This document shows positions 1 to 12,800 of a DNA stretch of 64,000 nucleotides, in pieces. The notes below the pieces were generated by a model. It was not told the DNA's origin and searched no databases. It saw only the letters and a program-made list of their open reading frames with translations. Within the stretch, counting starts at the first letter, position 1. Every line of letters begins with the position of its first letter. Both the position numbers and the translations under genes were made by a program. This DNA is from Nematostella vectensis (taxonomy: Eukaryota; Cnidaria; Anthozoa; Actiniaria; Edwardsiidae): assembly GCF_932526225.1 (NCBI RefSeq), contig NC_064041.1:7771042-7835041 (forward strand). Reading direction: 5' to 3'.

Positions 1-600
1 GATAATGATGTTGTTGATGAAGATAGAGATGACAAATGTTGCTGGTGTTGAGGTTGGTGATGATTAACTTAATGATGCTCATAACTACATTTGTGATATC
101 ATGAGCTATGATGAACTGGAGTTAACTTGGTCTCAATAAATGTGCTTGACTAGATAAAAATGATCATGATTATGCTGTTGTGTTATTGATAATGAACTCA
201 AGGGAGGACAAATCTGCTTGATTGCCTAACTTAGAATGATTAAATATTTCCATTGTGTTCGATTGGCATTTTATTTGGATTTTTTCATATTGATTACACC
301 TGGTATAAATAAACACAACCCTGCTTTATGCCTGTAGAAGGGAGGGGAGGGATACATGCTCCCCTTTGGGCCTACTCCTAGATGCATATGAGGGTTAGGG
401 CAGGGCTAACAAAACTCTGGTATTTTTTTAAACAACTTATCACTTATTATTTTTAACAACTTATTAAATACAACGATCTAAAGAAATTTATAAGTAGAGC
501 AATCAAATTGGATCCAACCTTTGTTTAATACAACATTCTATATTTATCATAATTCTAGATAACACAATTCTACATTATGGATATTCAATGCAATGAAATA
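1..600. other. Intergenic, no gene seen
   Basis: AT-rich sequence downstream of the SAC3D1-like gene. I find no splice-bounded coding segment, RNA gene or clear repeat here. It probably holds the 3' UTR of the minus-strand gene that ends at 601. Confidence 0.5.
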
Positions 601-1686
601 TCATCTCCACCCTACTGGTTGTGCCATAAGTTGACCTCGGCCCCTCCCCCTGCCTTTCCATTGTTTCACATTATCACCTCCACTAGCCAACATATTGTCT
701 CTTCCTTTCACTATATCTCTCAAAGTGCAGCTCTCGAATTTGTTCGTAAAGGCAGAAACTGAAGCAGATATGGAAGAGGAATTTGTTTTATCAACACGGT
801 TCCCTTTGTGAAATTTCAAAAAGTCACTTGTGACTGGTAGACCATGAGCAGCCAGAAACTCCTTAATCTCAGATTCCTCAAATCCCAGAATAGTATTGAG
901 ATCTGCAATAGGGAACATGCACTGCTGACTGCTGTATGCTGTGTTCATGACATCAAGTGCTCTTATTCTCATGTCCCTTACATAACTTACCACTGCAAAC
1001 AGTGACAATCGTGGCAATCTATGTAGCAACCTTATAAACAAAACATAGTTGCCATGGAGATATGCTAGGGCTAGTTTCCATGACAACTGGTAATTCACTT
1101 CAACGCGGACTGATTTTGGGAGCTGCAGACCATGAATCAGGGCGTTTGTATTGTCCAAGTTACACAATAAATAGTACGACTCAAACTCAGGTCTGTTTCT
1201 CGAGAATACATGTTTGTATAAGACCAGAAGGCGTTTGAGGCACTCTGTGGTGTGTATGCCATTGATTTTTGGATCAAAGTCTTCAATAGGCATCCCAGCG
1301 AGTTTATGATGACTCAAAATGTGAAATCGCGTAGCTTGTTCCAAAATCGATACTGCTGTTTCGTCGGCTACTCTTTGAATCACCATATCTTGTCTTATCG
1401 CTCTTATACGGTCGAAAATAAAATTGTAAATTATTTTCCAAGGGAAGTCCTTCCTGTCAAGAACATCTCCGATCAAGTATTCCATCGTTTTCAGCAGTAC
1501 ATGAGGCGGTCGAAGGTCGGACAAGTCTGTCTGTCTTCCTGCGGCTGGTCTCGAGAATTCTTTGACGGGAGTGTATGGCGGTCTCTCAAGAACATGGAGC
1601 TTTCTCAATTCAAGTTCTCTCTCTGGACACATATTCATGCTTCCTTTAGTCTTGGAGAATATCTTTTTATGGTACTCGTCCGCCAT
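601..1686 (-). CDS. SAC3D1: SAC3 domain-containing protein 1-like (Sac3/GANP family)
   Basis: A single uninterrupted frame of about 361 aa. The N-terminal part has the family signature MCPERELELR followed by VKEFSRPAAG and LRPPHVLLKTMEYL, as in the SAC3/GANP/THP3 domain. The middle (VIQRVADETAVSILEQATRF, then FESYYLLCNL) fits the helical PCI-like fold of that family. Relatives are nuclear mRNA-export scaffolds (Sac3, GANP); human SAC3D1 (SHD1) has been linked to centrosomes and spindles. An in-frame ATG lies further upstream at 1749, but the ATG at 1686 sits in the context CAAAATGGCGG, nearly the same as the SCAI start, so I prefer it. The C-terminus ends in a short GRGRGRGQ tract. No intron is needed, so it could be an ancient retrocopy or simply an intronless gene. 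The family call is firm; orthology to SAC3D1 rather than another short Sac3 relative is likely. Confidence 0.9.
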   Translation of the reverse strand: MADEYHKKIFSKTKGSMNMCPERELELRKLHVLERPPYTPVKEFSRPAAGRQTDLSDLRPPHVLLKTMEYLIGDVLDRKDFPWKIIYNFIFDRIRAIRQDMVIQRVADETAVSILEQATRFHILSHHKLAGMPIEDFDPKINGIHTTECLKRLLVLYKHVFSRNRPEFESYYLLCNLDNTNALIHGLQLPKSVRVEVNYQLSWKLALAYLHGNYVLFIRLLHRLPRLSLFAVVSYVRDMRIRALDVMNTAYSSQQCMFPIADLNTILGFEESEIKEFLAAHGLPVTSDFLKFHKGNRVDKTNSSSISASVSAFTNKFESCTLRDIVKGRDNMLASGGDNVKQWKGRGRGRGQLMAQPVGWR

Positions 1687-1806
1687 TTTGGAAAGGAACC
1701 TCTGCTTAGAGAAACCGCTGTGCAAACCACAGGGTGTCCAAAAGCGCACATATTCACATCCGCAAAAGCTTCAGTACCAAGAGCCGGCTCAAATATTAGA
1801 TGGAGC

Positions 1807-1838
1807 CAAGAGAGCATAAGATATCTTATGCTCTCTTG
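1807..1838. repeat. Perfect 32-bp palindrome upstream of SAC3D1-like gene
   Basis: The two halves CAAGAGAGCATAAGAT and ATCTTATGCTCTCTTG are exact reverse complements with no spacer, about 120 bp upstream of the preferred start codon. A further TTTTATGCTCTCTT copy of one arm follows at about 1863. It could be a dimeric factor site, a hairpin or the remnant of a small transposon. Confidence 0.75.
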
Positions 1839-1899
1839 ATTTAGCATAAAACAAGAAAGTATTTTATGCTCTCTTTAAAGAGCACGACCCCCCCCCCCC

Positions 1900-2677
1900 C
1901 CCCGGTTAAGACGGCATTACTAAAACGAGGAACCGGCGAAACCAGCATATTTTGAGTGCAGGTGCGAAGGGGGATATAGGGGTAGGGATGTTATACGAGT
2001 ATTAGGATTTATTTTCCGAAAAATCTGTTTTTTTTTTCGATAACAATAACGATATCGAATAAGTCAACTCAAGAGCAATAGACTATTTCGTTAATTGTTA
2101 AAACTTTAAATAAGGCCTGTTCTTTACGATTTATTCTCACCTTAAATGCGGCTTCTAAGCGAGCAAATACAGTCACAAAAACACAACAGCACCAGCCCCA
2201 TCAAACGCCACATAGCGCCGTGACGAGTCCAGGGCGACCGCGAGTTTACACACATGTAGAAATTGTTAAATAAAGTAATACGTTCGTAGTATAAAATGAC
2301 AAATAAACAGTTGTAAAACACCTTTTTTTTTCTTTTTTTTTTAATTGTTTGCACAGGTAAACAAGGACACATTTTGCACTAAAAACCACACACGTTTTTT
2401 CGTGTTATTTATCCGGAACTTTCAACGGAAATTATTTACAAATTGTTTATGACAGAATGTCAAATGAACGTAAAACAACGTAGCACATTTGCGCTTAGCG
2501 ATGTATTATGGCAAACTACTAGTCCGTTTAAAGAAGAAAAAATATTTTTCGATTGATAGATTTTTCGAAAATAAATCCTTGCGTAACACCCCAACCCCTA
2601 TACCCCCTTCGCTCCTGCATTCAAAATGTGCTGGTTCCGCCGGTTCCGCTTTTTAGTAATGCCGATGTTAAGGCCCT
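1900..2677. mobile_element. MITE-like element with roughly 130-bp terminal inverted repeats
   Basis: The left arm (from GGTTAAGACGGCATTACTAA at about 1903) and the right arm (ending TTAGTAATGCCGATGTTAAG at about 2672) are imperfect reverse complements for roughly 130 bp. They include the matching blocks GCGAAGGGGGATATAGGGG and CCCCTATACCCCCTTCGC and the AATAAATCC segments. The interior of about 0.5 kb has no credible coding region. The left edge abuts a C-run, so the exact terminus and target duplication are uncertain. Confidence 0.75.
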
Positions 2678-3804
2678 GTGTTAAAAAAAGAATCCAGGAA
2701 AACGATGAATGCTGAATTCATTTTGGTGCTCCCCACAATAGTGTTCTCTCCATCCTTATTTTTATTGGAAATGAATAATAAATGCTTGCTTTATCAGAAT
2801 CGAAACAACTGTTAGGAACAGCAGGCACCCACTCCCCCCAATTGTGCTTTGTCATGGCACACAGCTGTGGAGGGAAAAGGGCGGTTGAGGTAATATTCCT
2901 GGCATACTTCCTTCATCAATTCCACCACTCCGAATAAAGAAACGGTCCATTATGGAAACCTTTGCAATAAATTCCCAGCCTCTCCTTATCCTAGAACAGT
3001 GCCAGCTCTGCTTCTAGGATACTTGAGCATAGCTCGATATAGCTCAATATATTTACAATGTGTCTGCTTGATCAGGGTTCAGAATTTCTGGTGTTTGCCG
3101 GCACTTTTTTTTCTGTACTCCCCTTTCATAATTTGGGGATGAAGGCTTTATTTCGCCACCAAATTTAAACAGCCGGAAGAACCTAGCAGATTGAAAAAAA
3201 GTTATTTTTAACCCTGTTAATGCATACACACCATAAGAAAAGGGAGTAACAAGTTATTCTTATGTCATAATCATGTGACGACAATTATAAAAATGTAGTG
3301 GAAAAATTGTTTGCCTCCCTCCGAAATTATCTCGGATTAAAAAAAAAAACATTTGTGTTTAAGGTTTTTCCTCTGAACTTGGAATTATAGTAAGATCTGA
3401 ACTCAGAGATATAACCTTAAGCACCGAATTTGGGGCTGGCTTGAAAGAGAAAAAAAAAAACAATGAACGATTGTTTTGTGTTAAATTCCCTACAAGAGCC
3501 ATCATAATCAGCCAAATATATAACATCCCCATTCCATCTACCATACACATTATGTTGCACACAAATGCAAAAACAGAGTAGCTATGCAGCGAAAAAAAAA
3601 TGTAAAACCTAATTCTATTTCCAGATATTCTATATATGGATTCTATTTTCAGTCGCTACCACTGTTGGAAACGTCTAAATTTTGATGACTTCTAATCAAA
3701 AGTGATTAAAACATTGCGTTAGGTCATTTTCTTAATATTTTTTTGGGACGCGACTTGCTTTACAAGTGTGACCTGGTGACAGCGACGATAAAAAAGAATC
3801 GTCC
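2678..3804. other. Intergenic between SAC3D1-like gene and SCAI 3' end
   Basis: AT-rich sequence with short A-runs. It includes the presumed SCAI 3' UTR, since SCAI is transcribed toward lower coordinates and stops at 3805. I see no further gene. Confidence 0.4.
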
Positions 3805-6800
3805 TCAATCAAAAGGCGGCGCTTCGCCGACTTCGTAGAATAGACTCCGCACATCTAACATGGAGGCGAGCTCAAGAACCTGTTTCTCGACGCCACCATT
3901 GATGAGGATCTCCGTTGGAAGCTTTGGAAAACACTTCGGGTAATATTCGGAACCCTGAGAGAAAAAGGTTCAAATTAGAGACCAAACATTTGATATTTTC
4001 ACGGGTTGCACTGGGGCCGGCTCTTTGCAGCGGCGTAGTCAGGATTTTTAACAGGAGGGGGCCCAAAAGGCCCGGTGAAGGCATTTTCTCCTGTATTTCA
4101 AATAATGACTCATACATTTACTGTATTTTTGGCTGCTAGAAGGGAGGCCCGGGCCCCCTGGGCCACCCCCCTGGCTACGTCCCTGCTTTGTCTGCTTAAA
4201 TAACCTCTGCCAGCCGCCATTTTGTCATCCTAGTAAAAACTTTACTTTGTATTATACAAAGTGCGAGAAAGCATCCATTTTCATCGGCTCATTTTTGGGA
4301 GCCAATGCGATATTTTCGATTGAATTTGGTACATAAAGTATTAAACTTTTCTTTTATATGGTTATTTCGGGATTGAGTGCCTTCCAATATTAAAGCCGCA
4401 TTGTCACCAGTTTACTTTACCGGTCGATTACCTAACAATATCCGATGATTTTTAACGGAAAACGCGAAAAATATTTCAAAATATTGAAAGCAGTGTGTCT
4501 ATTGGAAGTCTCTTTGAGGATGTAATGGATAATTTAGAGCGGATGGCCTGTTAAATATCTCGGATTCTAATACTTTTTCTTGTCTTTTAACGGTTGAGGT
4601 TTCCGTCGGACCTCCGGAAGTAAACGGTGACAATGCGGCTTTAAATGAAAGCAATAACAAAGGTATGGCTGACAAGGGCAATTATTAGAGTCAATCCATC
4701 CATCACCTTGAATGCCCGATGAAGGTGCATGGCGTAAAAGCAGAACACGTAGCGAAGAATCAGCATCTTCATCAAGTCATCTTCTAGAAACTTCTGGAAT
4801 GTCAAGTCTGAGAACCAAAAAATGTCACATGCATCAACATTATGCTTTTAGAACAATTTCGGGAGAAGTGTAGAAACCCGCTCGTAAGGACTAACGGGAT
4901 TGGCTTGATTACCTCATTTTTCTATTGTATCTTCGTTCTATTGTTTTGTTTCCCACTGTTTTGTCTGTGGTGCATCAGTCCGATGTGGTGAAATCTTTTG
5001 ATAGCTTCTTCACGAGCCAATTTCAGCGCTGACTGATCATAAATGTGTCCCTCGGAAAAAAACTTAAGGGGTCGTGGAACACTCATTATTCATTGGCCAC
5101 TCACCGACAGCACGTGACCAGTGGTGGAACACTCATTATTCATTGGCCACTCACCGACAACACGTGACCAGTGGTGGAACACTCATTATTCATTGGCCAC
5201 TCACCGACAGCACGTGACCAGTCGTGGAACACCCGTAAGATGTCGCCGAGAATGCGGCGGATTTGACGCTGGCAGCTATCCCATATGTCACTGCGAAGGT
5301 CGGCGATGCTGCAAATATAGCTGAATGCCACGAGGGGACTGTACAAGAACATTGTGAACAAGCTCCCCTTGCGGTTTAACTCTGTAAGAATATAACAGCA
5401 GGGGCGATGTAGCTTTTTACTGAAGGGTGGGGGGTGGGTTAGTCTCTGTGGCAAAGGAGGTATTTATTTATTTTTTGTCACATTTGGCTTTCTGACTCAC
5501 ACAGACACAAAATATACCTAAGAAGGCAGTTTTATCAATAAATTTGCTAAACCGCAGGAAAACATGTGCGTAAGGGCATGCACCTTAGAGGAAAGCTCTA
5601 TATGGAATTTTTTTACACCTATTCATTTCCTTTAGCCCCAAGAAAAGGGGGATTTTAAAACCAGGGTTGATAATTAAAAGCTACCACACTATTTGTTAGC
5701 GTGGGTGTAAGTTTGTATTTACCAGGGTTGATAATTAAAAGCTACCACACTATTTGTTAGCGTGGGTGTAAGCTTGGATTTACCAGGGTTGATAATTAAA
5801 AGCTACCACACTATTTGTTAGCGTGGGTGTAAGCTTGGATTTACCAGGGTTGATAATTAAAAGCTACCACACTATTTGTTAGCGTGGGTGTAAGCTTGGA
5901 TTTACCAGGGTTGATAATTAAAAGCTACCACACTATTTGTTAGAGTGGGTGTAAGCTTGGATTTACCAGGGTTGATAATTAAAAGCTACCACACTATTTG
6001 TTAGCGTGGGTATAAGCTTAAATTTACCAGGGTTGATAAGTAAAAGCTACCACACTATTTGTTAGCGTGGGTGTAAGCTTGGATTTACCAGGGTTGATAA
6101 TTAAAAGCTACCACACTATTTGTTAGCGTATGTGTAAGCTTGGATTTACCAGGGTTGATAATTAAAAGCTGCCACACTATTTGTTAGAGTGGGTGTAAGC
6201 TTGGATTTACCAGGGTTGATAATTAAAAGCTACCACACTATTTGTTAGCGGGGTGTAAGCTTGGATTTACCAGGGTTGATAATTAAAAGCTATCACACTA
6301 TTTGTTAGCGTGGGTGTAAGCTTGGATTTACCAGGGTTGATAATTAAAAGCTATCACACTATTTGTTAGCGTGGGTGTAAGCTTGGATTCACCAGTTTTC
6401 GGGCGAAAAGCCACCATTTTGAAACGGGGCGTGGCAGTGATTCTAGCCTTACTTTTTATTACACTGTGGTGCGCGACTCACCTGATACCGCTACGGGAGC
6501 AGAGGAAGAGGACATCAGACACAGCAGTGGTTGGCCAAACAAATTGGGGAAGAACTAAACACAAGAAAAAGAGAAGAATCTTTGATGTATTTAATTTCAA
6601 GGTATCTCCAAAATGTTGGTGCCTGATGAAATGTGTGTGTTTATGTTTTATTTAAAAGCGGCCAATAAATAGTTGTGAGAAGTGAGCCAATTAGAATACA
6701 AGAAACGCAATGACTGATTGACATGAAGTTATTTAGCCAACCAGTGTGGCAAAAGAAAATGCTTTAGTGCCTACAACACAACAGGATCCTTTCTAAATCT

Positions 6801-9800
6801 TTTTCATGGTGCTCACAGTAGCACACATAGGCACACTTTATACATTTGTAAGCTTCACCTTGAATGCATGGCTGGAGGGACAATCAACAACTACCAGCAG
6901 AGGTTTTCTTGTCAATGGAACCACATCATCTGGATATAAGCTATAGACGAAATAGAAATCATCAGTACAAATCAGCAATTTTGAGGAAGACTTCAGAATA
7001 TATCTTGCTTTGTACATTGGAACACTGTTAATAAGAATCCCACGGAATGCCCTCCTCTCCCCTGTCCACATGGATACGGAATTTGATGAATCAGCAACTT
7101 TATCGTTGCGGAAACTGCTATCGTGCACACGATTACGACGATTACGCAGGCGAATCCGCAACTTTTAGAATCTGCAAACCAAAGTGGATGAACGAAATGA
7201 TTACGCTACGAATCCGTATACGTGTAGACGGTAGAACCGGAACTTTTTTATGACGATGAGGTCGAGATCACCAACTTTAAAACGGCTTGGGAGAAACCAA
7301 CCAAGTCCCATTTGCCGCTTTATGTAATTCTAAGTATTAATGGAATAAATTTAAAACAGCCCTGGGTACTAGGGTGAATACGGAGTAAATCCGGAATCAG
7401 CGGATACGTGTGGACGGGCAATAACGATTCGATTACGCTACATGTGGACAGAAAACTTTTCGATTACGGAACGAAAAAGTTGCGGATTTATTTGATCCCG
7501 CATTCGTGTAGACAGGGCCTAATAGATTCTTCATACCAGTGAGCCTCTTTAGTGTTCGTGGGTCGTCGCTTAGCACCACCTTCTTCGTTACCAGTCTTTC
7601 GCTGTGATGTTAAGACCCCACCTTGCTCATAAGGGCCTTGAGAGAGAAATATTGAAATACATAGGAACGAATTGCTTTTGTCTTTCATTTAATTTTGTTC
7701 ATACCAGTTTGCATACATGTTGAACATACCGTCATCACCTTGACGACTTGACCCCACACAAGCATCACCCGATACATACACCATCAAGACACCATTAGTG
7801 GGCAATTCCTAGAATGACCAAACACAAAAAGCTGGCTATTCCAAAAACTAAACACAATAAGCTCGTTATTCCTGGAAATACCAAACACAATAAGCTTGTT
7901 TTTCCTAGAAATACCAAACACAATAAGCTTGTTTTTCCTAGAAATACCAAACACAATAAGCTCGTTATTCCTAGAAATACCAAACACAATAAGCTCGTTA
8001 TTCCTAGAAATACCAAACACAATAAGCTCGTTATTCCTGGAAATACCAAACGAAATAAGCTCGTTATTCCTGGAAATACCAAACACAATAAGCTCGTTAT
8101 TCCTGGAAATACCAAACGAAATAAGCTCGTTATTCCTGGAAACACCAAACACAATAAGCTCGTTATTCCTGGAAATACCAAACACAATAAGCTCGTTATT
8201 CCTGGAAATACCAAACGAAATAAGCTCGTTATTCCTGGAAATACCAAACACAATAAGCTCGTTATTCCTGGAAACACCAAACACAATAAGCTCGTTATTC
8301 CAGGAAATACCAAACACAATAAGCTCGTTATTTCTGGAAACACCAAACACAATAAGCTCGTTATTCCTGGAAACACCAAACACAATAAGCTCGTTATTCC
8401 TAGAAAAACCAAACGAAATAAGCTCGTTATTCTTGGAAATACCAAACACAATAAGCTCGTTATTCCTAGAAATACCAAACGAAATAAGCTCATTATTCCT
8501 AGAATAAGCAAATACTCATTCTTGGTAGTTTCTAAGTTTTAGTCTTAAATTTTAAAGTATTAAGTGCTATAATTAATAAACTTTTTTACATCTTTTCTAG
8601 GGCAAATATCCAAGGATCATCTTTCTTTATTTATCTTAAAATAAAAAACTCTAATGAGCCCCAGAGCCTTATGGGCGGTGGGGGAAGCATATTTGGAAAG
8701 TTGGGCCTCAAAATGAAGGCTCATGTTATTGTAAGAAATGATTAAAAAGCTGAACAGTTTTTAATTATTTTCACTCCCTTCAAGTACCTTAAATACCAAA
8801 ATTGTTTTTCAGTCTATGAACAGATTGTATGGGACACTCCAAGCTTTACCTTAAATCCAACAGACAGGAACACGTGAATCTGTGCAAAGGTTGGCTTGTA
8901 AAGTAGGTATTTGTGAGGGTTGGGTCGTTTGGGATTAATAGATGTCTCTGTGGAGGACTAACAGAGAAACAATGTTTAACAATAAACACAAAATTCTTTA
9001 CTTCACCATTTTAAGCATCTCCAGATACAGATGTTTAAGTCATTTATATCTATACTTGACACATCTGACCCAGATGCCTGGGTTCTCCTGTGGTTCTCCT
9101 CTCCTTTACACTTGACCACCTTTACACTTGACCACTTGATTATAATTATAAAAACACTATGCTCTGCCAGTGAGCCATTTGACTTGGGAGACTTAACACT
9201 GATGCATGTACTAGAAGTGAACCTTACAGTTTGATGTGTGGCTTTCCTGTATCTCATCTCTTACCCTATCCTTTGGTATTTGATTTAAAAAGAGACTTGA
9301 CCAAATTGTATGACTATTTTTGGCTCATCTCTTAACCTATCATTTGATCTCACCCAGATGCATAGGCTTCATGTGGTAAAGATCTCTTACACCTTTTTTG
9401 ACCTGACCCAGATGGCATAGGCTATGATTGATCACTTACCCTATCTTCTGGTAGTTCTTTGGACATGGACGTTTCTAGAGTTCTTGGGGGATTCTCTTCT
9501 GGTTCTCTTTCAAGGGCTTGTAGCATGCGAAACATGTCTAATGTGAGTTCACTAAACTTCACCTGAAATAAAAGCACAAATCCAGCCTCTAAGCCTCAAG
9601 GGTGAAGTATTTCAAGCCTCCATCATAAAGGTTGGTATACAGAAATAAGGAAGCAAACAACTATTGCGCCAGTTGAATAAGACCACAAACTAGGACACAA
9701 CTTGGAAACGCTTTAATCAACAGAGAACCAAAGCCAGTATCGTAACACAGCAAAAACAAGATGGCGGAGAGAAGGCAGGATTTGGTGAACGTAACATAAC

Positions 9801-12800
9801 TAAGTACCGCTGACCGGTACTGGCGTGACTTCCTTTCTTTCTCTCTTATACTATCTACTGTAGAGAAATCACACAACTAATGTCTTTCACGGCGTACAAT
9901 GTAAATACGATGGACTGATTAAAGGATAGGACTATAACAGTAAGCCTAATTGCTAGCATAGTTTATACATTAAGCCCTATTTAAAGTCAGTGATAAAGTC
10001 GTCATCTCTATAACGTAAGGGAAGGTGACGCTCGCGGGTAGACCTCCTAGGTGGGGATGTGTCATCATCTTGAAGATTGGAGGGACAGTGACTGGAGTCC
10101 ATAGCTCTCGTCTCAGAGGCGTCGGCATCACTTTGGGGTGGTACATCCCGGGAAGGTGGATCAGTTATCGCTGTCGGTATATCTGGTGGGGCTGGGGGCG
10201 GAAGCCTCTTGGTGGCCGGAGTGTCATCTTCATCTGCGGAAGAGTCACAGTCATAGGCTGCAGTCGGTGTCTTGTCCGGTACTTCAGATGGAACCTTGTA
10301 GCAATCTGTTTTTTTTACTCTGTATGACGTAGAACGTAACTGCGAGCCAATAAACTTTCTGATATTACAGAAGCCTCCTTCAGTGTCTACGACGAGATAT
10401 CTATCTCGCCCTCGGGTCTTGTTCCTGTCGGGATGCAGGTAAATGAGGTCGCCAACAGTGATTGCTGTGGATGGGCGAAAGTCTGCGGTGGGCGCTTTAG
10501 ATTTCTCGCTGTACGCGTGGTTAGAATTCCGCTGGTCGTGCTGTTTCTCTATGAGGGTTTGGTCTTGGAAGGGGAGTTACTGTTGGAAAACTGGTCACGC
10601 TGAGTCCACATTTCCCTCGCAGACAGACCACGTAATCGGATGCGGGCGTTGAGATTAGCTGTAGCGACTGCAAGTGCTACTTCAGAGACAGGGCCCCCTA
10701 GTGGGTCAAGCTGTAGGATCTCACGTTCTAACTCTTGTACTGCCTTTTCAGCTACCGGGTTCTTATTGACGTTCTTTGCGCGTCCAATTTCGAGGACTAA
10801 TCGATGGTGTTGCAGGAGCTTGTCTTCCTTTAGCGCTTGAAATCCTGGGGCTGGGTCAGTGCGAATGATGGCGACGGGACCGTCGAGGGGACGCATCTGC
10901 ACGCAAAGACGAATGAGAGCATCGCGAAGGGTAGAGTGTTGCTCATTGGTTAACAGTAAGCTGGTGGTGTACGAAGTCACGCACTCTCGTACAATCAGGA
11001 TAAACTGGCGTGACCGACGTATGACGTCTGCTGCGAAAGAAACTCCAATGGCGTCGGGCGGGTCGCAAGACGACTGTTCTATACGTGCTTTGCTGCTTGT
11101 ACGGAGAGAAGCGCAATGGTGGCAAGCTTGAGACACGCGAACGATGGCCTTCTCAAGATCAAGGGCGAACAGATAGCGCTTGGTGGCCATCTTGAGTTGG
11201 TGACTTGACGGGTGACATAGCTGAATATGTAGAGCTGTGAGTACGCCGTCAAGAACGCGACGTGGAACAATGATGCACTCACGGCTGGGCGATAAGGGTG
11301 TTTCACGTTTTACGACGAGTAAGCCATCCTTGGCGATGGTGGCGACACCAAGATATCGTTTGACGTCTTTGATGTTTGTTACCTTTTTCGAAGGTCGGGT
11401 GCCCTGTTTGAGGTGGGAGTGAGTTCGACGTAAGTCAGGACACTCGGACTGAATCGCGAGCCAAGCTGATCGGCTAGTGAAAGGGAGCCGCTCGTTGCCA
11501 TCAATGACGTCCTGAATTGATGAGCGCCTGACAACAGAGTCCCCGAGCTGTTTGACAAAGGAACAGATCTGACAGGCTTCATCTTCGCACGGTGGAGCGT
11601 TTCGACTTGCGAAATCTGAGGGGAGAATGGAGGACCCTGATACGTGTCTGACTGTGGCTTGGTACTGACTGACTGCAGAGAGGAAGGTCGAAATTCGTGG
11701 GCTTGCGGAAAACTCGCCGCGGCATAATTTCTCGTACGCCTGTACGCAGGGTTTGCTGTCAGTCAAGATGGCCGCTCGGTGATGAGATTGTATTAAGTAG
11801 GGGCTGAAATGTCTGGTAGCAGAGGCTATAGACAGTGCCTCAACTTCGCAGGGCAACCAAGACGACTGTGAACCTTTTAGCTTGGCGCTGTAGAACCCAG
11901 CGAGGTGTAGGTTGCCGTTACGTGTGATGTAAAGTGTGGCGCCGATTCCTGGGTCACGCAGGGCGCCATCCGTGACAATCCATAGGAAATCCTCAGGTCT
12001 TGGCAGGGTGATGACGCGGGTGGAAGAGAGGGCCTTCTGGGCATTATAGAAAGCCGTATGTAGATTGTCAGTCCACTCAATAGTATCTCGTGACTCCCGG
12101 CCAGCGACAATTTCGTCGAGGGGTGATAGAAATGTGGAGCACTGTGGTACAACTCGTGAAAGTACCTTGTATGCGCCAATAAAAGAACGCATGCGACCAA
12201 CGGTAGTTGGGGTTGGACATTGGGCTAGCGTAGCAACTCGGTGGGGGCTAGCCTTCAAGGTGCCTGCACTCCAGATCCATCCAAGAATAGTAGTGGTCTT
12301 GGGGTTGATGATTGTTTTGGAGGCAGACAAGCGAAGATTGCATTCGTGAAGAGCCTGGAGGGTTCTTTTCCAGTTGCTGAAGAGTTCATGTGGGGTGTTT
12401 CCTCCACAGTAGAGATCATCGGCAAGCTTGACAACAACGCCTTCAGCAAGAAGATCTCCAAGGACGCGGCACATTAGTTCTTCTAACGCAGTTTCAGAAC
12501 CAGGCATACCCATTGCACAACGGGTGTAAACTCTGACACCGCGAAAGGGAGTTGCGACTCCGCAGTATTTCAGAGAGTCTCTTGACAGAGGGATCTGATA
12601 AAATGCACTGGTTAGGTCAGTCGCAATGAGGTGATTCCATTGGGCGATTTGGCGTAATGTTGAATCGACGTTTGGCATTAACGACGGTTGAGGTTTGCTG
12701 TATCTTCCAACATCAGCAAAGGCTGTTACAAGGCGTGAACCTCCATTCGGCTTGCGGACTAGAAATGATGGATTTAGATATTCCACGGAGATGCCTACGT

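Noticed and set aside
1252-1839. 195-codon plus-strand frame
   Set aside because: Antisense shadow of the SAC3D1-like coding sequence.
5660-6395. CRISPR-like regular repeats
   Set aside because: Units are contiguous without unique spacers, and the context is a spliced animal gene. This also applies to the other arrays.
7784-8542. Four overlapping frames of 203-242 codons on both strands
   Set aside because: All are readings of the 33-bp minisatellite.
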